From Calditrichia bacterium (GTDB lineage Bacteria; Calditrichota; Calditrichia; Calditrichales; J004), in the NCBI GenBank assembly GCA_020635035.1, contig JACKAO010000001.1:372001-436000 (forward strand): a stretch of 64,000 nucleotides of DNA, read 5' to 3'. Shown here one piece after another: positions 57,166-64,000 of the stretch. The notes under the pieces are model-generated. The model saw nothing but the letters and a program-made list of their open reading frames with translations. It searched no databases and was not told the origin of the DNA. Both the position numbers and the translations under genes were made by a program. How positions within the stretch are numbered: position 1 is the first letter of the stretch; each line of letters starts with the position of its first letter.

Positions 57166-57472
57166 AATATTCTTTCTGTAAAATAAATGTAAATCCCTTT
57201 TCAGGGAAAAAATTAAGAGTGATCATTAAATGTGATTTTTAATCCTGTTTAAGCCACAGAAAAAGCAGATAAATCTTTTTACAAAAAGAGAAGGCTGTAT
57301 GCGGGATGTGAAATTCGCACTTGAAAATTCACTTAAGACAGAACATACATAACAAACATGCCGATTCCTAAGTTTTTCTTTCAAAGCATATCGTCATGGT
57401 TTTGCATCAGAAATGTATAATAAAATCCCTTATATCAAACAAAAATGATACAAGGAATTTCAATAGTGCTGT
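57166..57472. other. 307-base gap between the two RRM genes
   Basis: This gap contains the leader of the first RRM gene and the 3' flank of the second, both on the minus strand. I see no open frame, no strong hairpin and no repeat of the local families. A long leader is usual for cold-regulated RNA-binding protein genes, but no specific element can be named. Confidence 0.5.
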
Positions 57473-57760
57473 TTACCAATGTCTTTGGTAATTAAATGAG
57501 TATCTGTTAGTTGCTTCTTTGCGCGGTTTAGCTTCACTTACGACCATTCTGCGGCCGCCTATATCTCCGCCATTAAGGTTTTCAATGGCTTCAGATGCTT
57601 CTTTTTCATTCGGCATTTCAACAAAACCGAAACCACGCGCTTCTTTTGTGTATTTATCTTTAATCAGGTTAACGGATCTTACTTCGCCAAATACTTCAAA
57701 GGCTAAACGAACTGAATCCGGTTCTGTGCTTTTAGGAAGATTCCCAACATATATATTCAT
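57473..57760 (-). CDS. RRM-domain RNA-binding protein
   Basis: This 95-residue paralogue of the preceding RRM protein has RNP2 NIYVGNLP and RNP1 RGFGFVEM. The residues around them are similar (VNLIKDKYTKEARGF versus VNLVKDKFSQEVRGF). The C-terminal tail is short and aromatic (NRYSFNYQRHW), without the Gly-rich stretch. The tandem pair probably arose by duplication, and the large gap suggests separate transcription. Confidence 0.93.
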   Translation of the reverse strand: MNIYVGNLPKSTEPDSVRLAFEVFGEVRSVNLIKDKYTKEARGFGFVEMPNEKEASEAIENLNGGDIGGRRMVVSEAKPRKEATNRYSFNYQRHW

Positions 57761-58059
57761 AACTTACTTTCTTTATTGATTATTATAACGCCATATATAC
57801 AGGCAAAAATTAGTTTAGTGGATTAATAAAAGATTTTTTCTGTCCGTTGCTAAGGCTTTTAAAAGAGTGGCAAATAGTGCAGAAACTTATAAAGAAGGCC
57901 CATTCAAAGGGTATAAAAATGCATTTGTAAATTCACATAAAGCATTAATGTACATAATAAATATTGCTATTCCTATTTTTATTTTTTCGTTTTACTCTCA
58001 GATATTTCTTTGTTGCTCTTTGGATGTTCTTTATTTACCTTGTCCACCTTTTTATAACG

Positions 58060-58066
58060 AGGAGAA
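58060..58066 (+). promoter_or_regulatory. ribosome-binding site deciding the Trm112-like start
   Basis: AGGAGAA-type sequence (from CGAGGAGAAAGAT) lies a few bases before ATG 58071. The frame is open for a further 68 codons upstream, but that part has no family similarity and no ribosome-binding site. Confidence 0.75.
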
Positions 58067-58070
58067 AGAT

Positions 58071-58331
58071 ATGCCTGTCGATAAAGAGCTTCTCTCAATC
58101 TTATGTTGTCCAAAAACAAAAGTAGATATCCAGGAATTAATCAAGCAGGATTTGGACAAACTAAACAGTAAAATCAATGATGGAACAATACATTATGCTG
58201 ATGGCAAGGTTGTGGAAGAGCCGTTAAGCGAAGGTCTTGTAACTGTTGATTTACAAACCGTTTACCGTGTGGATGACGGCATACCTGTAATGCTTATAGA
58301 TATGGGGATTCCCTACAAGCAGATCCAATAG
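58071..58331 (+). CDS. Trm112-like zinc-ribbon protein
   Basis: This small protein (86 residues) of the Trm112/YcaR family begins PVDKELLSILCCPKTKVDIQ. It ends with the typical VYRVDDGIPVMLIDMG. Only the N-terminal Cys pair (CCP) of the usual two CxxC knuckles is obvious, so zinc binding may be incomplete. Family members activate methyltransferases in eukaryotes; the bacterial role is unclear. The start at 58071 is supported by a good ribosome-binding site, while the longer frame from 57867 is not real. Confidence 0.85.
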   Translation: MPVDKELLSILCCPKTKVDIQELIKQDLDKLNSKINDGTIHYADGKVVEEPLSEGLVTVDLQTVYRVDDGIPVMLIDMGIPYKQIQ

Positions 58332-58508
58332 TTTTAAAAATAGTGCCGGATTAACCCGGATGCTGACTCTTTTCACTTTTTACATACCTTGTTGATTTCA
58401 GCAAGATCATTAAAAAGCCTAAATAAGTTTTGTTTTTAAATCACACTATTATTATTTTCATTTAAAGTTAGTTCGGCAATCAAATTAACCTATTAAAACA
58501 GCAGACAT

Positions 58509-59774
58509 ATGAAGAAAAGTATTCTTTTCCTTTTAGTCCTTTTTGCCTGCAGCCAGCAAACACATGTGCTTAAAACCGAAAAGGTCAGCGGGCAGGCAAA
58601 GGCAGCAGTATCAATGGAAAAATCAGTGGTGTTAGGGGTGGAAAACTTCCTGATGAACCATGTGGATTTAGTACGGGGTAAACGCGTTGGGCTGGTCACC
58701 AATCAGAGCGGTGTTGACAGTAAGTTAAAATCAACAATCGATTTGTTTTATGAAAATCCTGATATAAATCTGACCGCATTATATGGTCCCGAACACGGTA
58801 TCCGTGGTGATGTTTTCGCGGGTCATAAAGTGTCAGATCAAACTGATCCTAAAACCGGCTTGCCTGTTTACAGCCTTTATGGAAAAACGCGGAAGCCAAC
58901 AGAAGAAATGCTTGCGAATGTGGACGTCATCTTTTTTGATATACAGGATATCGGTAACCGCAGCTATACTTATATAGGAACAATGGGCTTGTTAATTGAA
59001 GCTGCAGCAGAATTTAACAAAGAAGTTGTTATTCTTGATCGTCCTAATCCGATGGGCGGTGAAGCGGTCGAAGGCAATATTGTTCATGAAGGTTATTTTT
59101 CTCTGGTTGGCTACTACCCTGTTGCTTACCGCCATGGAATGACTATTGGGGAAATAGCAAAATTTCATAATTCTGAAAAAGATCTGGGTGCAAAACTAAC
59201 CGTTATTCCTATGTTAAACTGGAAACGGGAAATGTTATGGCAGGAAACAGGATTGCCCTGGGTACCAACGTCACCGCATGTACCCTACTGGAATACTGTT
59301 TTCTACATAATGGCAACAGGAACCTTTGGTGAGTTACATACTATTTCAGAAGGTGTGGGCTATACATCACCGTTTGAGTTTGCTGCTGCTACCTGGATTG
59401 ATGCCGATAATTTTGCCAAAGCTCTAAATAAACTTAATCTGCCGGGTGTACTTTTCCGTCCAATTCATTACAAGCCTTATTATTTCAGTTTCAAAGACCA
59501 GGAAATGAAAGGTGTGCAATTACATATTACGGATTATCGCACATTTAAGCCCTTCATCACCGGTCTGCATATCATGAAGACAGCCATGGATCTTTATCCT
59601 GATCAGGATATTTTTGCCGAAGGAAACCGTATTTCTTCTTTTAACCGCGTTATGGGCAGTGATGCGATAACAAATGCATTGAAGAACGGTGCCAGTGTAA
59701 AAGAAATCCAACAACAATGGCAGGACGAGCTTAACAATTTTCTTAAAATTCGCAAACAATACCTTTTATACTAA
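58509..59774 (+). CDS. exo-beta-N-acetylmuramidase NamZ (DUF1343), lipoprotein
   Basis: DUF1343 proteins include NamZ, which removes N-acetylmuramic acid from the non-reducing end of peptidoglycan fragments. The lipobox LFAC puts the lipidated Cys at 14, so it sits in the periplasm or outer membrane. Seen motifs are GKRVGLVTNQSGVD, LYGPEHGIRGD, SLYGKTRKPT, DIQDIGNRSYTYIGTM and LDRPNPMGGEAVEGNI. The 421 residues match the family. It is the first gene of the plus-strand operon with glycosyltransferase, kinase, SpoIID-like and AmpG-like genes, which fits peptidoglycan fragment salvage. Confidence 0.9.
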   Translation: MKKSILFLLVLFACSQQTHVLKTEKVSGQAKAAVSMEKSVVLGVENFLMNHVDLVRGKRVGLVTNQSGVDSKLKSTIDLFYENPDINLTALYGPEHGIRGDVFAGHKVSDQTDPKTGLPVYSLYGKTRKPTEEMLANVDVIFFDIQDIGNRSYTYIGTMGLLIEAAAEFNKEVVILDRPNPMGGEAVEGNIVHEGYFSLVGYYPVAYRHGMTIGEIAKFHNSEKDLGAKLTVIPMLNWKREMLWQETGLPWVPTSPHVPYWNTVFYIMATGTFGELHTISEGVGYTSPFEFAAATWIDADNFAKALNKLNLPGVLFRPIHYKPYYFSFKDQEMKGVQLHITDYRTFKPFITGLHIMKTAMDLYPDQDIFAEGNRISSFNRVMGSDAITNALKNGASVKEIQQQWQDELNNFLKIRKQYLLY

Positions 59775-59792
59775 AAACAGGAGAGTCCTTTA

Positions 59793-61334
59793 ATGTCGGA
59801 TGACAAGACGTCAGTTGTTTTATTTTACAATCAGGAAAATGCCGGTCAGGTTTTTAATGATCTGCTGCATTCCCTTGAAATACAAAATGATTCAAATGTT
59901 GAAATATTTGCAATATCTTCTGACGGTTCCGAACCGCCTTCCGGAAATGTCACAACCATTAAAGTTCCGTCTTCAGATGAGACTCTTGGAGCCCAATTAA
60001 ACCTGGCATTCAGTAAGACTACAGGTACAAATATTTTATTAGTCGATAACCGTTCCAATCCCATTGTGCTTAAAAAAGGCGCGATAAGCTTATTCAAACT
60101 GGCATGCACTCGGGTAAAAGAACCCGGTCTTATATACAGTGATTATGAATTGCTGGAAAAAGGCTCCGTAAAAGAAGTTCATTTATTAAAGCATCATATT
60201 GGACGTGTGCGTGATAACCAGGATTTTGGAAAGGTATATTTTATCCCGCGTAAAGCACTGCAAGCCATAAATAATGCAAACCCTGAAATAAAATTTAATA
60301 CTTTATATGATCTGCGCCTAAGACTGTCACAAAACTTTGAAGTGGTACATGTTGCCAATCGTTATGCCGGATCTTTATATCGCGTAACCGCAGAAAGCAA
60401 ATCGCAAAATGTATTTGACTATCTGCTTGCCAGTCGTGAAAGTCAGGTTGAAGCTGAAGAAGTGCTTACCAGCCATTTGGCTAAAATAAAAGCAAAATTA
60501 AATCCGGGTGCACATTATATGGAACGTCCTTCCAAACCGGCGGGCGCATCTTTAAAAGCTTCTGTGATTATTCCTGTAAACAACAGGCCTGATTTTATTG
60601 GACAAGCCATTGAGTCTGTGCAGGCACAAACTGTCAAGGAAGTGGAAGCTATTATTGTAGTAAACGGTGGCGATGACGATCCAACTGTTGCTGCAGTGAA
60701 ACGCTATATGCCAGGTGGTGATAAATATGATGCCCAAAAACCTTCGGTCCAATTGCTGGTATTTGATATAAACAATCTCGGGCTATGTCTGAATATGGGT
60801 GCATTAGCGGCAAAAGGCGAATATTATGTTCAGCTTGATTCAGACGATCGCTTAAAAGCGGATGCCGTTGAGAAAATTCTTGCAGTATATAACGACGATC
60901 CTAAAATCGGTATGGTAATCGGTTCTTATGAAGTATGGGAAAAACAGAATGACGGTAGTATTACCCGCATGGAGAACCTTCCTGTTGTAACACATGATGA
61001 ATGGACTGAAGAAAATGGCCGTAACAACCTGCTGCGTATTAACGGTGCCGGCGCTCCAAGATCGATCCCAATTGAATTAATCAGACAGGTGGGCTTTAGT
61101 GTAAATGAAGAGCCCTACTGCCGTAATTATGGTGAAGACTATGGTATGGTGCTAAAATTAAGTGAAAAACACCGTATAGGCCGTGTTTGGGATGCAATTT
61201 ATGAAGTGATACGGCATTCCGGTGGAACCGACCACAGTATCGACCAGGCGACAGTTGACCGTAATGATGAAGCAAAAGATTTTATGCGAAAAGAAGCCAT
61301 ACTACGCCGTATTGAGCTTAACAAAGGTAATTAG
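59793..61334 (+). CDS. two-domain GT-A type glycosyltransferase
   Basis: The C-terminal half (about 255-500) is a family-2 glycosyltransferase. It has ASVIIPVNNRPDFIGQAIES, VVNGGDDD, and the metal-binding DSDD in YYVQLDSDDRLKADA (349-352). The N-terminal half (1-240) resembles the same fold (SVVLFYNQENAGQVFNDLL, ILLVDNRSNPIV, YSDYELLEKG) but its DxD is replaced by DNRS. It may be an inactive duplicate domain. It has no membrane segment or signal peptide. Its stop is followed directly by the kinase ATG. Substrates are unknown; the context suggests amino-sugar or cell-wall material. Confidence 0.85.
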   Translation: MSDDKTSVVLFYNQENAGQVFNDLLHSLEIQNDSNVEIFAISSDGSEPPSGNVTTIKVPSSDETLGAQLNLAFSKTTGTNILLVDNRSNPIVLKKGAISLFKLACTRVKEPGLIYSDYELLEKGSVKEVHLLKHHIGRVRDNQDFGKVYFIPRKALQAINNANPEIKFNTLYDLRLRLSQNFEVVHVANRYAGSLYRVTAESKSQNVFDYLLASRESQVEAEEVLTSHLAKIKAKLNPGAHYMERPSKPAGASLKASVIIPVNNRPDFIGQAIESVQAQTVKEVEAIIVVNGGDDDPTVAAVKRYMPGGDKYDAQKPSVQLLVFDINNLGLCLNMGALAAKGEYYVQLDSDDRLKADAVEKILAVYNDDPKIGMVIGSYEVWEKQNDGSITRMENLPVVTHDEWTEENGRNNLLRINGAGAPRSIPIELIRQVGFSVNEEPYCRNYGEDYGMVLKLSEKHRIGRVWDAIYEVIRHSGGTDHSIDQATVDRNDEAKDFMRKEAILRRIELNKGN

Positions 61335-62525
61335 ATGAGTAACATCCTGATCATAGGCGTCGATGGCGGCGCAACAAAAGTAAGTGCCTGGGAAGTTGTT
61401 TTTGATGATAAAAAGCGTGTTTTTTCCATGGGAAAGAACCATGCAGAAAAGAAATACAGCGAGATTACAGGTTTTGTAGCAAACTTTCAGCCGGTTAATA
61501 TACAGCAGCAATTAAAAGAGCGTGATGAAAACAATATAAATCCTAATTCGGAAGAAAAACAGCAGGAATCGGTTTATGTACAGGCTTGCGCAGATGTCAT
61601 TCATCAGGTAGCTGCAGCATCTGAAAAAAGCAGGATATTGGTTGGTATTGGAATGCCCGGTTTAAAAACTGATGATAAACGTGGAATTGCTGTAGTTGCC
61701 AATGGTCCGCGAATGATAAATTATTCGGATTTACTTGAAAGACTTCTGCGGGATAGCAATTTGGAAATGATAGCCCCTGTGCATCACCTTGGAAGTGATG
61801 CCGATTATTGTGGTATTGGTGAGAATTATTCAGACCAGGGGATATTTAAAGACTGTGAGAATGCCTATTATCTTGGTGGAGGGACAGGTGTAGCAGATGC
61901 CCTTAAATTAAAAGGCCAGCTTCTTCCTTTTGATGCCACAAAGGATTGGATTGCTAAAACCTGGGAAATGAAAAGCTCTAATGGTAAATCACTTGAAAGA
62001 TTCTGTTCTGCCGGAGGTATACAGAGTGTTTATTCTGAATTATCGGGTGTCGAAGTAAGTGAACTAAATAAAAGACAAATCTACCCATTACAGATAGCAG
62101 CCCTTTCCCTAGACGCAGAAGACGCAGCAGTTAAAACAATGAACCAGTTAGTTTCCAATCTTGGTGATTTGTTTATCTCACGCATAACAACTCTTTATTC
62201 AGGCTGGAATAATGAGTTTGAGTTTATGAATCCCAACCGCCCTGCACTTTCCAGCACACATGAGTATAAGGGGATGGTGTTCGAGAAGATCATTCTTGGT
62301 CAGCGACTTGGCGATTTGTATATTTCTGAACAAGGTGTTAAGTCTTTACAAGAGCCTTTAATTGCTAAAATAAAAAGCTGGATATCAGAAACAAATATCC
62401 TGGATATGCAAGCAAAAGAACACTACAACAAAATAGATTCCATTATTGTTACATCAAAACTTCGCGAAGCACCGGCGTTGGGTGCCGGAATCGATGCATT
62501 TTTCAGTTGGCAGGATTTTCAATAA
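61335..62525 (+). CDS. ASKHA-fold sugar kinase (BadF/N-acetylglucosamine kinase-like)
   Basis: This cytoplasmic kinase has 396 residues. The phosphate-1 motif is IIGVDGGATKVSAWE at 6-20, the middle region has VGIGMPGL, and the adenosine/phosphate-2 region has YYLGGGTGVADAL near 178-190. APALGAGIDAFF lies at the end. It fits the BadF/BcrA or ROK-related N-acetyl-sugar kinases. Next to a NamZ muramidase and an AmpG-like permease, N-acetylmuramic acid or N-acetylglucosamine is the most likely substrate, but this is inference. The gene begins on the base after the glycosyltransferase stop. Confidence 0.82.
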   Translation: MSNILIIGVDGGATKVSAWEVVFDDKKRVFSMGKNHAEKKYSEITGFVANFQPVNIQQQLKERDENNINPNSEEKQQESVYVQACADVIHQVAAASEKSRILVGIGMPGLKTDDKRGIAVVANGPRMINYSDLLERLLRDSNLEMIAPVHHLGSDADYCGIGENYSDQGIFKDCENAYYLGGGTGVADALKLKGQLLPFDATKDWIAKTWEMKSSNGKSLERFCSAGGIQSVYSELSGVEVSELNKRQIYPLQIAALSLDAEDAAVKTMNQLVSNLGDLFISRITTLYSGWNNEFEFMNPNRPALSSTHEYKGMVFEKIILGQRLGDLYISEQGVKSLQEPLIAKIKSWISETNILDMQAKEHYNKIDSIIVTSKLREAPALGAGIDAFFSWQDFQ

Positions 62526-62528
62526 ACT

Positions 62529-63872
62529 ATGCTCATCCCCAATCATACTCCCGAAACCGAACCGACAATCAATGTCGGGATAATACTTCCTGAAGACAAT
62601 ATCACTAACATAAACTTAACATTCCCCGGACAATCCGGTTACGATTTAATAGCAGATGGAAAACAATATTCTATTGAAACAGGCAGTGCTCTTTCTGTAA
62701 CCTTAGATGTAAATGGGATCAGCTGTCGTATTAATCATGATGAAATTATCGCTGCAGAATTCGTATTTTCCAGCAAAGAATCCACTGCAGACCCAAAAAC
62801 AAAATCTGGTATAAAAGCAGGTCCTGTTATTGCCGGGCGCGGTTTCCACTGGCAGAAAAACATAGAAGTCTTTCTTCCCGACACGATAATCCTGCGTATT
62901 GTTAATGATAAATTAATATTAATCAATCAGCTTCCCCTGGAGCATTATGTCATGTGTGTCTCTACCAGCGAGATGAGTGCTGCATGCCCAGAAGCAATGA
63001 TTGAAGCTCAAACAATTGCTGCACGGTCTTGGCTACTGGCCAATGTTGAGCAAAAACATCGTGACCTGGATATGGATGTTTGCAATGACGACTGCTGCCA
63101 GCGTTACCAGGGTACTACATATCTTTCTCAGCAATCTGTGCGTGGCGCACTCAATACAAATGGCCAGGTGCTTTTGTATAATAACAAGATTTGTGATGCA
63201 CGCTATTCTAAAAGCTGCGGTGGAATGATGGAAACATTTGGTGCTATATGGCCCGGTCACGAAGAAGATTATATGAAGAATATTCCGGATTCAAAACACC
63301 CCTTGCCTGATTTAAAAACCCCACTATCTTCTGAATCCAATGTTGATTCATGGATACAAGCCGTCCCTGATACGTTTTGTAGTCCGCACACTATTAATGA
63401 AAGTGAATTAAAGAAATATCTTGGTAATGTGGACGAAGAAGGCAGCTATTTCAGATGGCAGATATCCTTAACAAATCAGGAAATCAGCCAGAGTCTGCAA
63501 AAATATGCCGGTTTAGATGTCTCTGAAATTATCAGCTTCAAGGTATTGTCGCGCGGTGGCTCGGGCAGGATAAACAAATTGGAAGTAGTGTATTCGGACA
63601 GTTCCGGTAAAATGAAAGTGTTTACAATTGATTCCGAATACAATGTCAGGCGTTTTCTTTCCGATAAATTTCTATATAGCTCTGCGATAGTCATTTCTTC
63701 GGCAAAAAAGAAAGGCGATAAAACTTCCATTTTTCAGATTAAAGGTGCCGGCTGGGGGCATGGTGTTGGATTGTGTCAGATTGGAGCACTTGGTATGTCC
63801 CTGAAAGGTTATCAAACTTCTGAAATATTGTACCATTACTACCCCGGAAGCCATTTAAAGAAAATATACTAG
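62529..63872 (+). CDS. SpoIID/LytB-domain protein
   Basis: SpoIID proteins are lytic transglycosylases or amidase enhancers that process glycan strands. The domain runs from about 130 to 445. It has LPLEHYVMCVSTSEMSAACP, then AMIEAQTIAARSWLLA, CQRYQG, SKSCGGMMETFG, and the final GAGWGHGVGLCQIGALGMS with YYPGSHL. There is no signal peptide: the N-terminus MLIPNHTPETEP is hydrophilic. The first 120 residues are a beta-rich segment typical of secreted homologues, so cytoplasmic location is a surprise. No clear ribosome-binding site precedes the ATG, and it is 3 bases after the kinase stop. Confidence 0.88.
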   Translation: MLIPNHTPETEPTINVGIILPEDNITNINLTFPGQSGYDLIADGKQYSIETGSALSVTLDVNGISCRINHDEIIAAEFVFSSKESTADPKTKSGIKAGPVIAGRGFHWQKNIEVFLPDTIILRIVNDKLILINQLPLEHYVMCVSTSEMSAACPEAMIEAQTIAARSWLLANVEQKHRDLDMDVCNDDCCQRYQGTTYLSQQSVRGALNTNGQVLLYNNKICDARYSKSCGGMMETFGAIWPGHEEDYMKNIPDSKHPLPDLKTPLSSESNVDSWIQAVPDTFCSPHTINESELKKYLGNVDEEGSYFRWQISLTNQEISQSLQKYAGLDVSEIISFKVLSRGGSGRINKLEVVYSDSSGKMKVFTIDSEYNVRRFLSDKFLYSSAIVISSAKKKGDKTSIFQIKGAGWGHGVGLCQIGALGMSLKGYQTSEILYHYYPGSHLKKIY

Positions 63873-63904
63873 CGTTTAGTTAATTCTGCACTGTTAGGAG
63901 ATTC

Positions 63905-64000
63905 ATGAGTAAAAATTCAAAAAACTCCTGGTTATGGATTCCTTCACTTTATTATGCTGAAGGCATTCCTTATATCGTTGTAATGACTGTTTCTGTAATC
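63905..64000 (+). CDS. AmpG-like muropeptide permease, start only
   Basis: The window ends 32 codons into this gene. The readable part, with WLWIPSLYYAEGIPYIVVMT, matches the N-terminus of AmpG-type major facilitator permeases, whose first helix carries a PSLYFAEGLPY-like motif. AGGAG at 63896-63900 lies four bases before the ATG. AmpG imports anhydro-muropeptides or related sugars into the cytoplasm, which agrees with NamZ and a sugar kinase in the same operon. Confidence 0.75.
   Translation, partial: MSKNSKNSWLWIPSLYYAEGIPYIVVMTVSVI

Noticed and set aside
57865..57880. TGGCA...TGCA resembling a sigma-54 promoter
   Set aside because: The distance between the GG and GC dinucleotides is 8 bases instead of 10.
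57867..58070. 68-codon N-terminal extension of the Trm112-like frame
   Set aside because: No family similarity and no ribosome-binding site. A good site precedes ATG 58071.
1..64000. tRNA, rRNA or CRISPR arrays
   Set aside because: I saw no cloverleaf-like T-loop consensus in the gaps, no rRNA signature and no regularly spaced direct repeats. The intergenic repeats are palindromes without spacers.

Overview
The window is an AT-rich (roughly 38-40% GC by eye), gene-dense stretch of a bacterial chromosome. Several signs point to the FCB superphylum, near Calditrichota, Ignavibacteriota or Marinimicrobia. These are a PorV/PorQ-type outer-membrane protein, a type IX secretion C-terminal sorting signal of the NYPNPFNP kind, an Aquifex-type aconitase and Asp-box (BNR) secreted proteins. 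No rRNA or tRNA gene is visible, so the phylum is an inference.

Positions 1-32160 are mostly housekeeping genes in tight minus-strand runs. They are greA, a long RelA/SpoT homologue, dnaB, a family-4 uracil-DNA glycosylase, a CoaB-type protein, gmk and yicC. A plus-strand pair (NFACT protein, TPR protein) follows. Then come a PorV-like protein, a polyprenol-kinase-like membrane protein, a PASTA protein, dtd, dnaE, mutS, a large sensor kinase, coaX, a DUF192 protein and a hydroxyacid dehydrogenase. The run ends with a propionate/methylmalonyl-CoA block: meaB, both mutase subunits, a biotin carrier and a biotin carboxylase.

Positions 32340-49560 hold envelope and signalling genes: DUF302, gamma-glutamyltransferase, a CsgG-like/HEAT protein, a large Asp-box protein, HD-GYP, DUF2911 and a metallo-beta-lactamase-fold hydrolase. 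They also hold a signalling/stress block with a soluble diadenylate cyclase, a double PRC-barrel protein, a SpoIIAA-like protein, a coiled-coil RCK_C (potential c-di-AMP-binding) protein and a second coiled-coil protein. An aconitase and a degenerate receiver follow, behind a good sigma-54 promoter. A sigma-54 activator gene lies immediately upstream of that promoter, and then a small heavy-metal-binding protein.

Positions 49560-56870 are an accessory and decay zone bounded by palindromic intergenic repeats. It contains an Asp-box/T9SS gene broken by at least three frameshifts. It also contains about 2.7 kb that looks empty but holds the fossil of a methyltransferase/HIT-domain fusion gene, readable only by switching frames many times. 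An intact serine-hydrolase lipoprotein of different base composition follows.

Positions 56870-64000 carry two RRM proteins, a Trm112-like protein and a five-gene plus-strand operon: NamZ-type muramidase (DUF1343), two-domain glycosyltransferase, ASKHA sugar kinase, SpoIID/LytB-like protein and the start of an AmpG-like permease. This reads as a peptidoglycan-fragment release, import and phosphorylation module, cut off by the window end.
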